A stretch of DNA of 64,000 nucleotides from Macrotis lagotis (lineage: Eukaryota > Chordata > Mammalia > Peramelemorphia > Peramelidae). The notes beneath the pieces were generated by a model. It was not told where the DNA came from. It saw only the letters and a list, made by a program, of their open reading frames with translations, and made no database searches. The DNA is taken from contig NC_133663.1 in assembly GCF_037893015.1 (NCBI RefSeq), positions 2,286,378 through 2,350,377 of the forward strand. Direction: 5' to 3'. A program made the position numbers and the translations under genes. How positions within the stretch are numbered: position 1 is the first letter of the stretch; each line of letters opens with the position of its first letter. Below, in pieces: positions 12,201 through 23,429 of the stretch.

Positions 12201-12580
12201 TGTTCAGCCATCCCTGGAGCAGTCCAGATGCTGAATGGGCAGAGAGGCTGGGTGACCCCTGGCTGCGTGTGCTAGGAAATGTCCCCTTCTAACAGGAGGA
12301 AACAGACTTGGGAGGGGGGGTGAAACAGCCTGTCCACAGTCACTAACAGCCTGAACTATGGGCCAAGGCTCTGGCCATGCATGCCATGCTTCCTTCCTCT
12401 GGATGTCCACTCCCTCCAGATGCAGCCTGCCCAGGACTGGCCCAGGGGAAGGTCATCTCCGCAGGCCTGGAGAGGAAGCCTCTACTTCTCTCTCCATCTC
12501 AGTTTGCTCATCTGCAAAATCAGTTGATGCAACACCTACCTTGCTGTACACTAAATGGGCCTCAAATGAGTGTATAGAGA
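9210..12580. other. Intergenic sequence, no gene seen
   Basis: Over 3 kb without a recognisable exon or young repeat. A MIR-like trace lies near 11600-11700 (gaagaaaccgaggcagagacaggtggcctgc, antisense type). Reading frames are short and overlapping, and nothing resembling a start exon of the downstream ACADVL-like locus was recognised. Confidence 0.4.
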
Positions 12581-12584
12581 GAAT

Positions 12585-12790
12585 TGCTGTTCAGTTGTGT
12601 CCAACTCTGTGGCCCTGGTGGGGTGTTCTCAGCAGAGATGTGGAAGGGGGTTGCCATTTCCTTCTCAGCCCATTTTATAGGGGAGGAAACAGGTCAACAG
12701 GTTTAAATGACTTACCCAGGGTCTCACAGCTAGCAAGGGTCTGAGGCTGGATTTGAACTCAGGGCGATGACTCTGTGACTTTAGCACTAC
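12585..12790 (-). mobile_element. SINE with 'tttgccaagaaaacccc'-type tail, antisense
   Basis: It begins with the reverse complement of the tail (gttcagttgtgtccaactctgtgg), passes 'gttgccatttccttctcagcccattttatag' and ends with 'ctcacagctagcaagggtctgaggctggatttgaactcagg'. Confidence 0.85.
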
Positions 12791-14129
12791 AACTCCTCCA
12801 AGGGTCCCCCTTGGAAGAACTAAGGGAGCTTCATCAGTGTCGCCTGTTGTGAATCCCGGACCCTCTGAGCTAGAAGGGACTTTGGAGCTACAGAATCTGG
12901 CCCTCCCTTGGCCAAGAACGCCCTCCCTAGCACACCCAGCCGGGGGTCAGCCAGCCTCTCTGCCCCGTTCCAGGGACAGCTGAGGACAGACCCTCTGAGG
13001 CCATCCGAGGCCACCTCTCCTATGAGAGGTCAAGGTCCAGGGGCTTGCCCACTTGTCTCAGCATCTGGCACCAGATGTGAACCCAGGTGTTGGGGCCCCA
13101 AGCCCAGCCCTGATTCATGAGGCCTTTTGGGTGAAGTGAGGAGTGTGAGGAAAGATTCGCAGAAGAATAAGGTCCCAGAGGAGGAGACAGAAGCAGCAGC
13201 CAGTCCTGCAGAAGAGCACCAACTTCTAGGCAGAGGCGGGGGCCGCCGCTGGGGGCCACGGCAGACTTCGGAGAAGAGCTGCTTAGGGGTGCTGAACTTT
13301 CCTCCCCCCTCATCTGCTCTTTAGTCTGCTTTTCTGGAAATGAGCAGGGATGTGTTGGGAAATAGAGGTGATGGACAAACAGCAGCTATGAGGAAATCAC
13401 TTGTTTTTAGGAAGATAGTGTCAGCAGTGCTCTAGCCCTGGGACATGCCTCATGCCAGCCAGGGTTCAAGTGTCCTAGGTGGAGTGTAAGCCCAGAGGCC
13501 CTATCTGCTGCCCCATTGGCACCTCTGGCTGAGGGGAAGGGCTGGACTTTGGTGGACATTCCCTCTGATCTGCCCTCAGAGACCTCCGCCATTTGACTGC
13601 CCTTCAGATTCTGGGAGTAGAGAATGCTCCTTGGAGCCAGGCAGCCTCTGCTCTGGGATGGGCCTTACAGCCTGGGGTCAATGTGATTTCTTGTCCCTCT
13701 GGGGAGGGGCCCCTTGGCTTCCCTGAATTGGAGCTCTGCCCCCCAAATACTCAGATTCCTTTTGGTCCTGCCCCGCTCCTGGCATCTTTTCAGCGGCTGG
13801 TGGAGCAGTCATCCCCTGCTGCTGATGCCTCTCTGCTGCCATCTGCTGAGTCTGGCAGACCTCACTGGCTCTTGCCTGCTGGTCCCTGAGGATTATGTGA
13901 TGTATGGATTGATTGAAATGACTGAGGAAACAAAGGGGGGAACTTTCAAGTTTGGATTTGTTCAGCAACACATGCCAGTCTCTCAGTAAACCAGGACAAG
14001 TCTCCTCAGCTTGGCACTGGACCCCGAATATAGGGGCACACCAGATTTTACTCCCAGCTTCTGAGATGAGCTCATCTGATTTCTAATCAGAAGAAACATG
14101 AGGGGCTTACCAAGATAGCAAGAGGAGAG

Positions 14130-14720
14130 CAATAGGGACAATTCCCTGGGTTCAGAAAAAGAGGTGTACCGTCCCCGCAAGTGTCTTATTCAATTAAAGG
14201 AATGTGGAAACAATAATTGATGAGCAACCCCAGGACCACTTTTCAGATAAGACGCGTGGGGCAGCTAGGTGGCGTAGTGGATAAAGCACCAGTCCTGGAG
14301 TCAGGAGGACCTGGGTTCAAATCAGGCCTCAGACACTTAAATTACCTAGCTGTGTGGCCTTGGGCAAGTCACTTAACCCCGTTTGCCTTGCAAAAACCTA
14401 AAAAAAAAAAGTGAATTCTCAGATAAGACGCGTGAGTTGGTTGTGATGTCAGTCTTTGGATCTGACCAGGTTCTGGTTCAGCAGCACTTGGTCCTTGGTT
14501 GGGGGTCTCCAAGCAGCAGATGGGGCAGGTCCCGCTTCCCAGTTACACAGGACCAAGTTCAAACAATGCACTGAAGTTTGTTCTCTTTCCTCTAATGGAG
14601 TCACATTCTCATAAGACATTGAACTAGACCCAGAATCGAATGGAAAGGGAACTGAGTCAGCTCCAGAGTCGAGTCCCAAGATGAGTCTGGGGCTCACTTA
14701 GTTCCCACAGTTTCCAAGGT
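14130..14720 (+). mobile_element. Dispersed repeat, possible ERV/LTR family, copy 1
   Basis: From 'ggttcagaaaaagaggtgtacc' through 'cagataagacgcg', 'ggatctgaccaggttctggttcagcagcac' to 'gtcagctccagagtcgag' this matches, with divergence, the stretch 61450-61810 (cagaaaaagaggtatatat, gattctgactgggttctggtcag, gctagctccagagccg). It is interrupted by a younger SINE at 14259-14418. I do not know the family name; endogenous-retroviral origin is only a guess from length and lack of SINE/LINE hallmarks. Confidence 0.5.
14259..14418 (+). mobile_element. Young tRNA-derived SINE with 16-bp TSD
   Basis: Full-length SINE starting at 'gggcagctaggtggcgtagtgg' and ending in 'cttgcaaaaacctaaaaaaaaaa'. The 16-base sequence TCAGATAAGACGCGTG flanks it exactly on both sides (14243-14258 and 14419-14434). 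Confidence 0.95.
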
Positions 14721-15189
14721 TAAGCTTGTCAGGGCCAGGCTCTTGCCTGGAGCCAACACCAGGGGCTGATGGAAGAATAAGTGCTTCTTCGGTGGGATTT
14801 TGCCTTTGATCCCCACAGGTGCCATTAGTTGATTGGCCCATGGAGATGGCATGATCCAATGGAGATAGCGCTAAGAGTCCTAGCACCCAACGTCAAATCC
14901 AGACAGTACGGCCACCTCCTCCTGGGATTTTGAGTTTCTCAAGGAACATTTATGAGCCTCAGAAAAAATCCAAGGGTTGACCAGACCAGGACTTCTTCCC
15001 TTTTCTCTGCCTTGGACCCGTCGGGACTTTGACCTTCTCAGAATCATATTAAAATGCCTAAAATAAAGCAGAGGCTTACAAAAGAAAGCAAAGATCCATG
15101 AAAACAAAAATATCATTTTTTTCCTTATGCAAATTAATGGACACCCTCCCCACCAAAATTGATCTCTAGACTTATTGGTGGTCCATGAA

Positions 15190-15260
15190 TCCCAGGAGAA
15201 CTCCCAGATTAGATGACCCAAGGTCTTTTCAAGTCCTAAATCTATGATCCTCTGACTAAA
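15190..15260 (+). mobile_element. Short old repeat trace (MIR/L2-like 3' end)
   Basis: The motif 'agattagatgacccaaggtcttttcaagtcctaaatctatgatcctctgac' is the common 3' end of an old mammalian/marsupial interspersed repeat. Confidence 0.5.
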
Positions 15261-15549
15261 GAAGGTCCTTTCATGATGGGAATGGGATGCCAGGGGAGGG
15301 AGGGGGGCTCCTCCTCTATGTGTAGGTATTAAAGCAGTGACAGGATCCCTCTTTGTCGAAGATGGGCTGATTCTTTGCCAAATTGGAGTTGAACGAAATG
15401 TTCTTTGCAGCCCCATCCAGCTGTAAACAACTGGGGTTCAGGGCACTTGGAAAGGGAGTGGGGGGATCATGACCAAATTGTCCTTGTGCTTTGGGAGTTT
15501 CTGTTCCCTCTGCCTTGTCTTAGCAGAATTTCATACTTTTCTCCCACAG

Positions 15550-15604
15550 ACTAACTTCTTTTCATTCTACAACATACAAGAGGGCCAATTTTGCCAAGGT
15601 GAAG
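15550..15604 (+). pseudogene. ACADVL-like: candidate presequence exon
   Basis: Acceptor 'ttttctcccacag', donor AAG|gtgagt. Entered in phase 2 it reads LTSFHSTTYKRANFAKVK and joins in phase 0 to KSNSF of the next exon, resembling the ALTRKKPAKAESKSF region of ACADVL. Similarity is weak because presequences diverge fast. The upstream start-codon exon was not recognised. Confidence 0.5.
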
Positions 15605-16469
15605 GTGAGTTACCTGTCACCTCATCTCTTTGCTATGAAGTTTTCTTTTTAAAATGCCTTTGCTAATGTGGATGTTGAATTGGGTCTCTTCTTCTTCTTA
15701 ATCTAAAGTCAATGGATGAGGTTTCATTCATTCATCCAGTGTGCAAACTCCACCCACCAATGCAGAGCCACAGTGAGACAAGGGTGTTTGAGGGTGTTTC
15801 TCATGAACATTGAAGTGTCCAAGTAAGACTGTAAGGAAGGGATGGAAGGGGATGAACTCCCTGAGAAAGGAAGGAGAATGGCTGAGGGGGACGGTAGATA
15901 ACAGTCTTAGTGAGTGGTTGTCAGAGAAGATCTACCCATGAGCTCCTTGAGCTGCAGGTAAGGGGAGGAGCCTGCCAGCTAGGTCCCTGTTCTTGCTGGG
16001 GGCCCGAGATGGCAGAAGCACCTGGCTTGGAGCACCATGTGGCTTGACTTCGGAATCTCCCAGGTAGGAACCCCATCCACTGCTGTTGGTTGTAAAATCC
16101 AGGGATCACCGAAAGCAGAACAGAGAGAACCACCAGGTCCTTGTTGAAGTCTGGGTCCCTAGATTCCAATGTCCATCTCAGAAGGAATTGGTCCGGCCCC
16201 CCATTGTCCCACCTGGGGAGGGCCAGTCATGACTAATGGGATGAACAGGGCTCAAGTTCAGGGCTTAACTGTTCTTGCCCCAGATGAAAGTTTTGCTGGT
16301 TCGGGCTTTACCTGTAGGCCATTGTGTTGAACGAGGGCTCAGTCCTGGGCTGGAATTCAGAGCTGGCCCAGTGGGGTGGTTTCTTTACTCTTCCCATCTG
16401 CCAGGACCTCTCCATGTAAGTTTTAAAACAGCCATCCCTTCCCCCCCCACCTCATCTCCCATTCCTCAG

Positions 16470-16542
16470 AAATCAAACTCCTTCATCGAGAACATTTTCA
16501 AGGGAAAAGTTGTGGTGGACAATGTGTTCCCCTTCCTATCAG
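16470..16542 (+). pseudogene. ACADVL-like exon: mature N-terminus
   Basis: Acceptor 'ctcccattcctcag', donor G|gtagaa. It reads KSNSFIENIFKGKVV then VDNVFPFLS, matching [24 protein letters not shown] of ACADVL, and ends in phase 1. No lesion is seen. Confidence 0.85.
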
Positions 16543-16634
16543 GTAGAAGCAGAGGGACCCACGTTGAGTCAAGTGGCCCATGTGGCAGCATCATGGAGGC
16601 CGGCGCCAGTCCTCAGCACCTCGCTGTTCTCGAG

Positions 16635-16699
16635 TTCTCAGTGAGGAGGAGACCTTGTTCTTGAAGACGCTGTATGAGTCCTGCAATAGATTCCTGGAG
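16635..16699 (+). pseudogene. ACADVL-like exon: N-terminal helix
   Basis: Acceptor 'ctcgctgttctcgag', donor GAG|gtgggt. Joined in phase 1 it gives 22 residues, VLSEEETLFLKTLYESCN then RFLE, against [22 protein letters not shown]. A tempting acceptor a few bases later (ttctcag) would break the frame. Confidence 0.85.
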
Positions 16700-17167
16700 G
16701 TGGGTGCTGGCTGTGCCTGACTGCCACCCAAAGAGGGAGATTTTGAGGGTCCTGTAGGAACAGAGTCTAGTGAGACCCGGGCCCCAGTTTGTCCAGGGGC
16801 GGTGGGGACCTCCAGAAAGGACACCTGTAAGATGGTGGGGGAGGAGCAGGCAAAGCTCCAAGGAAGAGTCCCATTGACTCCTAAAGGGTCCCATAGTATT
16901 GATGAAGAAACAGACTCAATGTCAACTTAACCAAGCTGATGAGACACAGTAAAGCAAAACCTTTAGCCATGAGAAGTTGGTCCAGCCTTGGGCTAGGCAT
17001 CAGCCTAGTCTCTTAGCTCTGGGGAAACTGAGCAAGCGGGGTTGGGGCAAGGCAGAGGATGGCATCCCAGCTCTGGGGCATTGATGCTCACCCCATTTCA
17101 CAGATGCAGTGCTGCAAGAGGTGGGTTCTTCCCGGGCCACCGACTATTTAAAAATTTATCTTTGAAG

Positions 17168-17303
17168 GATGTTAATGATCTGACTTGGAATGACGACAAT
17201 GAAAAAAATACAGTCAAAAACCCTGCAAGGGCTCAAGGAGTGGAAAATTTTGGGGTTACAAGTGCCAGAAATATTAGGAGGCATTGGACTGACAAACACC
17301 CAG
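17168..17303 (+). pseudogene. ACADVL-like exon with +1 frameshift
   Basis: It reads DVNDLTWNDDNEK, then needs removal of one A from the A7 run at 17203-17209 to continue IQSKTLQGLKEWKILGLQ and VPEILGGIGLTNTQ. With that correction the length equals ACADVL (EVNDPAKND...[27 protein letters not shown]). Donor CAG|gtgagg. The junction is triplicated downstream by a 60-base repeat. Confidence 0.85.
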
Positions 17304-17465
17304 GTGAGGGGGAGGGAGAGAAGGGGGAATGAGTGGGGGGGGCACAGGGCAGATAGACACCTAGATGAGGGGGAGGGAGAAAAGGTGGGGTAAGTGGGGG
17401 ACATGGGGCTGACAAACACCCAGGTGAAGGGGGGAAGGAGAGAAGGGGGTAAGTAGGAGATATGA
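17281..17465 (+). repeat. 60-bp tandem repeat over an exon-intron junction
   Basis: Three units of 60 bases. GACAAACACCCAGGTGAGGG at 17291 is repeated as 'agatagacacctagatgagg' at 17351 and 'gacaaacacccaggtgaagg' at 17411, each followed by a GGGAGGGAGA-rich part. Confidence 0.85.
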
Positions 17466-17944
17466 AGGGCAGACAGATAAGAAGAGGGAGGTCTCCAAAG
17501 CAGGTGACCCATTTCCAATTGCTTGGAGGAGGTGAGGGAGCTCCAGCCCAGACTTTGGGGACTCACTCTTGGGAAGGTGGTTGTCTGACTTTGGGCACTA
17601 GGAATGCTGAGGCTCCCAGAATTTGAGCTTGCAGAGGCTTGGGGATTTAGTGCAACGTTCTCATTTCTAGCTAAGGAAACTGAGGCCCAAAGAGAGAAGC
17701 CAAGCTGAGACCCTCCCTGGGATCCCCTTCCCTCTCCTTTCCCCTGCTGGTTGGAGCCATTTTTGCCACCTCTGGAAAGGTCAGAGTACAAAGAGGCTCT
17801 CAGAGCAAGTAAAGCAGACCCAGAAAGATTTTGGTCCCTCTCCCCTTCCCCCTGGGCCTTTCTGGGGCTCACTCCCCATCTTCCTGGAGGCCCAGGGGGT
17901 TTCTTGGTCCCATGAGAGTTTCTATTGCTGTCCTTGTCTGTCAG

Positions 17945-18089
17945 TATGCTTGTATGGTGGAGGTCCTGGGCTGGCATGACCTGGCCGTGGGCATCACTGC
18001 TGGGGCCCATCAGTCCAGTGGCAATATGGGGATCCTGTTGTTTGGAGACGGGACTCAGAAGAGCAAATACCTGCCAGCCCAGGCCTCCA
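17945..18089 (+). pseudogene. ACADVL-like exon: acyl-CoA binding N-domain
   Basis: Acceptor 'ttgtctgtcag'. Forty-eight codons plus one base, exactly as in [26 protein letters not shown] then [20 protein letters not shown] then KYLPAQAS. Donor A|gtgagc. Intact frame. Confidence 0.9.
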
Positions 18090-18439
18090 GTGAGCAGCCT
18101 GCTAGTCTCTCTCTTCTAGTCCAGTCAGAGCCCCCCATCCCCCTACCCCATAGGGCTCTGAGGCTCCCAGCCTGGCATTTGAGGCTTTTCTCTGTCTATA
18201 CCAGGGACAGGGAATGACCAGGCTGTGTAAGACCCACAAAAATCATTTGGTCTGGCACTGCCACAGCAACTGTAGACAGGACTTGAAATTCAATAAATTT
18301 AGGAACTTTTTAGGGATGAATGAATTAAATGTTTAATCAAATAGAGCAGGAGAATGATAGTATGAATGTTCAAATGGCCCTCGACAGAAAAAGCCTCCCC
18401 CCACCTCTGACCCCAACCTACCTTTCCAGCCTTTGCTTC

Positions 18440-18790
18440 CAGTGCTGCCAACATACTTGACTCCCTCCCAACTGTCCCCCTTCACTTGTGCTAGCCTCTC
18501 CACCTGGACCCTCATCCCCTCCTTATTAGCCAGGCCAGTCCTCACTGCACTTCCGCCAGGAGGCCCTTGGATCGTCTCAGCCCTAGAAAGCCTGTCTCCC
18601 ACACTCAAATAGCCTCATATTTTCTTTAACTTCTCATGTACCTACAACTAGAATATAAGCCCGCCGAGGGCAGGGGGTGGTGAGGTAGCCCCCCCTCCAG
18701 CACCTCCCATAGCTCTAGACAGAGGACTCAGTAGAACATCAGGGAAGGAACGCAAAGCATGTTGGGGGGGTAGGTAGATGGAGGAATGAA
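18440..18790 (+). mobile_element. L2 LINE 3' fragment
   Basis: Patterns 'ctccctcccaactgtccccc', 'tataagcccgccgagggcaggg' and a terminal 'gaggaatgaatgaatctcatg' correspond to the old L2 3' end (tagactgtgagctccttgagggcaggga ... aataaatg). Confidence 0.55.
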
Positions 18791-19271
18791 TGAATCTCAT
18801 GCACCCCTTCAGTCACACGAATCTTACAAGGCTCCCTGACTACCCCAGTCCAAGGAGAATGGAGACCCCCATCTAAGCAGCCCCAGCCACTGGGCCTGGG
18901 ATGGCCCAGCCCAGGGCTAAATCTTGCCCCCAGCTAGCTCTTCATTCACTTGGAGGCGTCTCCCCATTTTATGTTTAGCCCAGACTCCCAAGATACATCC
19001 AGGCTTGTGAACCATCTTCATCCTCAGTCAAAGAGATGGGCAATGGGCCCTTGCGATGGATAGCAACCTTAGGAGTCCACTTGCCCTGTTGTTCCTGGGA
19101 TTCTTCCCTAACTCCTACCACTCGAGAGCCTCCATAGACTCACACCATATCCTAAAGGACTGAAGACAAGAGAGTTGGGGACAGAGACCACCACTGTGGG
19201 CCCATCCCTGGAAGAGGGACTTTGGATCGTCCCTCAGCCAGGACTGAGCTCTCCGACTGATGTGTTGAAAG

Positions 19272-19401
19272 GAAATTCTCTGGCCGCTTTCTGTCTGACG
19301 CAACCCATCGGTGGCTCTGACATAGCCTCCATCCAGGCCACCGCCGAGCTCAGCCCCTGTGGCAAATTGTACACTTTGGATGGCAGCAAGATGTGGGTCA
19401 G
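19272..19401 (+). pseudogene. ACADVL-like exon: FCLTEPxSGSD flavin-contact region
   Basis: It reads [20 protein letters not shown] then [20 protein letters not shown] then WV and ends in phase 2 (AG|gtgagg). The family signature FCLTEP-SSGSD is changed to [11 protein letters not shown]. The acceptor is weak (gatgtgttgaaag). Confidence 0.9.
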
Positions 19402-19579
19402 GTGAGGCTCCTCAGAGTGGGGGTCATGGGCAGCTCAGCTGCTCTCCTTCCAGTGTCCTAGAGCTGGGAGAGACATGGAATCCATACTGGGCTACTGGGA
19501 GGGGGAAGGGTCCCAAACTCACTGAGGGAGGGAGAGCTGGACCTTTCTGGCATCCTCATTCCTGTTCTTGTCTGTACTC

Positions 19580-19737
19580 CTAATGCAGCAGGTAGAGAGC
19601 CAGGCCTGGGGTCAGGAAGACCTGAGTTCAAATCCAGCCTCGGACACTTAATAATTCCTAGTTTGTGTGACCTTGGACAAGCCACTTAACCCCACTGCCT
19701 TGCAAAAACCAAAACCAAAATTTTTTTAAATAAAAGA
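19580..19737 (+). mobile_element. tRNA-derived SINE
   Basis: The core 'ggtcaggaagacctgagttcaaatccagcctcggacacttaataattcc' is followed by 'ccttgcaaaaaccaaaaccaaaattttttt'. It lies in the intron after the exon ending at 19401. Confidence 0.85.
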
Positions 19738-20029
19738 TTAAAAATGGTGATAATAGCCCCTACTTTTGTGGCATTTTGAGGATCAAATAGGATCATATTT
19801 GTAAAGGGCTTAGAGCAGTCAAGTGCCTGACATGCCCTTGCTCCCACTCCCAGGACCCTCAGACTCCCAGGACCCTCAAACTCATCTTGCCACAAGCCCC
19901 CCAAAAAGGTACATCTTTCTTCCTCCAGAATTGCTTGTCTCCCATTATTCACCCCTGATCAAAACACTCATCCTTATGATAGAGATTTTAGAAGGAATGG
20001 AATGAACAAGGGAGCCTATGTATAGGGAT

Positions 20030-20183
20030 TTTTGAAAAACATTTTATTTAAGGCAATGGGGTTAAGTGACTCACCTGAGGTCACACAGCTAGGTAATTAT
20101 TCAGTGTCTGAGGCTGGATTTGAACTCAGGGATTCTTGACTCCAGGGCCAGTGCTCTATCCACTGTGTCACCTAGTTGCCCCA
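20030..20183 (-). mobile_element. tRNA-derived SINE, antisense
   Basis: The reverse complement runs from 'ggggcaactaggtgacacagtgg' to a tail within 'tttttgaaaaacattttatttaaggcaatggggttaagtgac'. Confidence 0.85.
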
Positions 20184-20639
20184 ATGAAAATGAAGTAATT
20201 AACCTCAGAGAATCAAGGAAGCCCCCCCTCAGGGCAGAAGGCATCAAACCTGAAGGCCTGGTCCACCTCCTGAGCACCCCCCTAAGACCCCATACCTGCC
20301 TCCACCTCCCCTAAACTGCCCCTGCCTGCCCTACTTCATCTGTGACTACCTCAAGGCCCACAACTTCCATGAAAGAGTGTTTTTGCTTTTTTAGAATTAC
20401 TAAGTCATCAACAGTTGGGAATTGTCTCGGCCCATTTTTGGTCCCAGTCTGGCCCCTGGCATCTTTACCATGCACACATTGGCAGGTCCAGGTGAGGCAA
20501 GGAGCAGCCTCACAGAGCATGGTGGGAAGTATCTATTTGGGATAAAGCCTCTTTGAATGGCTGGGAAAGCATCCAGTTGAGAGGTTTCAAGTGTGGGAAA
20601 GTCACTTCTCTGGGTGCTTTAAATAGCAATCTAGGAATG

Positions 20640-20755
20640 GTGTTTGTGAGAAAGAAGGAAGAAATTGGGGAATGGGAGGAAGAAGAGAAAGAAGAGGAAA
20701 AGGAGGAAGAGAGGGAAGAAGAGAAAGAAGAAAAGGGGGAGGAGGAGGATGCCAT
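20640..20755 (+). repeat. Purine-rich low-complexity tract
   Basis: GAA/GGA repeats (gagaaagaagaggaaaaggaggaagagagggaag...), ending about 35 bases before an ACADVL-like exon acceptor at 20788. Confidence 0.85.
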
Positions 20756-20788
20756 AAGGCTAACTGTAATGATGTTCTTGCCTCCAAG

Positions 20789-20912
20789 TAATGGTGGGAT
20801 AGCAGACGTTTTCAGTCTTTGCCAAGTCACAAGTGAAGGATAGAACCACAGGAGAAGTACATGGAAAAATCACAGCCTTCATCGGAGAAAAAGCATTTAA
20901 AGGTGTGAGCAG
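20789..20912 (+). pseudogene. ACADVL-like exon with a 2-base deletion
   Basis: Joined in phase 2 it starts SNGGIADVF (ACADVL ISNGGLADIF), then the frame breaks at about 20814 where F-T-V-F-A-K would need two more bases. It resumes as VFAKSQVKDRTTGEVHG then KITAFIGEKAFKGVS. Donor AG|gtaagg. Acceptor 'cttgcctccaag'. Confidence 0.85.
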
Positions 20913-21759
20913 GTAAGGCTGTTCATAGCCTCTCCCCTTGGGGGCCTTCCCTTGGAGGCTGGGGTCTGCCCGGGTTAGCTTTGACTCCTTGCCGAGATGT
21001 GTGCGCCAGCAGAATGGGGCAGAAGGGAAGTGCAGGAGGTAACGTCCTGCTTTTCTTTGTTCCAAGAAGGTGGAGGAGGTGAATGTCTTCAGTCCACTGA
21101 ACAGAGAGAAATCTGCTTTCTTCTTCCTCACACTGTAGTATGAGGTCAGAATTGTCAGTAACCCCCACCGCTCACAGATGCCCCTCAGAAGCGAGCCCCG
21201 TATTTCTGACATCTCTGTCCTTCCATGGGGATGCTGGAGGGGAGGGTGGAGATCACTCCAGGGGGAGAACCTCACATCCGCTGTAGAACGGAAATGCTGA
21301 GTATGTTCTGTGGGGAGCAGAACAACTGTTTCCACTATAATCAAAATTAGTCTGAGCACTGATGGTCGAGAGCTCGGAACCTAGCTCAGACTCCAAGGTT
21401 CTTAGTGCCTTGGTAAAACATACTGCAGTCTTTCTGGCCTGGCAGTGCTAGGCCCTGGGACAAGTGAAAGGGAAAATCAATGGCATCATTGACTGGGTGG
21501 AGACTGAAACTGGATTATTTAGTCATTGCTAAAATTCCATCTTCAGGCTAGGATGAGGGACCTTCGACACTCATTCAGAGAGCTAGACAAAATACTCCCT
21601 TTTTGTGCCCCCCCCATCACAATGATTGGAGAGGACCATGAAAATGGATTATGGATGAATGAAGACAGTCTTGTGAGGAAGCAGTTACCAGGCTTGATGG
21701 GTTTGAAGTAAATATCCCAAGGATTCCCTTGGAGCTAATGTGTGTGTGTTTTTTCTCAG

Positions 21760-21957
21760 TGGTCCACCAGGAAAACGATGGGCATCAAGGCCTCCCACAC
21801 CACAGAGGTTCATTTAAAAAATGTGAAAGTACCTACTGAAAATATCCTGGGGGGCCTTGGCAATGGCTTCAAAGTTGCCATGCAAACTCTCAACAGTGGC
21901 TGCTTAGGGATAGTCTCTGCCCTGGCAGACGCCATGCGTAGGGTGATCATTAAAGCA
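21760..21957 (+). pseudogene. ACADVL-like exon with -1 frameshift
   Basis: Acceptor 'tttttctcag'. The first codons, joined in phase 2, read SGPPG as in ACADVL (HGPPE). One A is then missing from the A run at 21772-21775 before TMGIKASHTTEVHLKNVKVP then TENILGGLGNGFKVAMQTLN then SGCLGIVSALADAMRRVIIK then A. Donor GCA|gtgagt. Adding the base gives 67 codons. Confidence 0.9.
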
Positions 21958-22249
21958 GTGAGTTGGGGGACCCATCGGCCCTTTGGTTCCCAGCTGGTCA
22001 GGCACAACGCCCTTGGGACTCTTAGCCTGATTTGTGAGGCATGGGAGTTGAGGCCTCAGCCTTCTGTTGTAGAGAAGAGAAATCGGAGGCTCCAAGATAG
22101 AGCTAAAAGGAGGATGGCACCTCTGGCTCCTTCGGTTCGGAGGAACTGGGTGGAAGTTAGACTCCGGGAGCCATCTGGAGTTGGGGGGAATGACCCAGAG
22201 CGTCACAACAGCAGATGGGAAGGTTCAAGTTTAGGTGAAGGCCAGTGAG

Positions 22250-22570
22250 GGACTTAGTCCATGTCATTGAAGGATCCACTGAAGGAAGTGGGGCTGTTTA
22301 GTCTGCAGAAGAGGAGACTCGGGTATGCTGGCCATCCCCACGCCTCTAAGGAACTGCTGCACAGAAAAGGGCCCAGTCTTTTCCTGGTTGACCTGTGAGG
22401 ACTAGGAGGCACATGGGAAAACTGCAAAGAAGAAGATTTAGGATGAAGGTGGGGGAAAACTTCCTTTGCAGAACTGCCCCAGAGTTCAATGGGAGGTCTG
22501 AGGAAGGGATGAATTCCCCATCCCTGTGAGGCTTGTGGGGAGGCTAACAACCTCTTGTCAGGTACATTAG
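22250..22570 (+). mobile_element. CR1/L3-type LINE 3' fragment
   Basis: The phrase 'gggctgtttagtctgcagaagaggagactcggg' encodes the GLFSLQKRRL motif typical of the CR1/L3 reverse transcriptase end, and 'gggggaaaacttcctttgcagaactgccccagag' is the usual following segment. Confidence 0.6.
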
Positions 22571-23429
22571 AGACGGGGTTCCTTTTCTATCAGTCAGTGC
22601 AGCAGGGGTCACCAAGAAGCTCTCAATTTGGACACTGTGATTCTAGGACTTACTGAGGCACTGCAGCTTCACCCCTACCATGGACCTCAGTTTCTCATCT
22701 GTGAATGAAGGGATTGGGCTTGATGACCTCTCTGGTCCCTCCCAGCTCTGTCACAGCTTCTCTCCGTTGTCAGAGGAGTCCACGCTGCTCTGCGCTTGCA
22801 GGTTGGCAGGTGGCAAAGCCCTCTTTGAGCTCCTCACTCCCCTTCATAGCCTCTGCTTCACCCCTCCTCAAGCCAATGCGGTGTGGAGATGCTGAGGCAG
22901 CAGTCTCTGCAGGAGGGGGACCATCCGCAGGAACCTCAAGTGCCTCCAGCTGCCTCTGCTGGGCTAGTCCCAGTTCCCTAAACCCGCCTTCCTCTCCTGC
23001 AAAGTGGGCATGGTGGTCCTTGCCTACTTTATAGGGCAACAGGAATGGAACTCTACCCTTGGATGGACTAAGCCAGGATGCCTGGGCTGGCCCAGATCCA
23101 GGCAGGACCAGGGACAGGGAAGGGGGGAGGGGAGGAGAACGGGGGTAAGGAGGTTGTGGTTGTGACTTGGTTCCTTCGGGTGGACTTTCTCAACCACCAC
23201 AATCCCTGGGTGAAACCGTACATCCCAGGTGGGGGTGGGGGAGGTCAGATCTCCCCCATTGCCAGTGCTGAGACTGGAACTCAGATTTCCTGATTCCATT
23301 CTCTTGGGGGTAATGGACATTGTTCTGAGAGTAAAAAAAGAGTTCCAAAGACTGTGTGAACAGTCATTCATTCGGTCAAGAAATGTTTGTTGTGAGCCTA
23401 CCATGGTAGCTAGGCGGAACTGTAGCAGA

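Noticed and set aside
20376-20480. Exon-like segment after 'tttttgcttttttag' (AGA ATT ACT AAG ...) as the ACADVL-like exon following 19401
   Set aside because: It could give R-ITK in phase 2, but the segment at 20789 gives SNGGIADVF with the same phase and clearly matches the enzyme, so this one is a chance acceptor.
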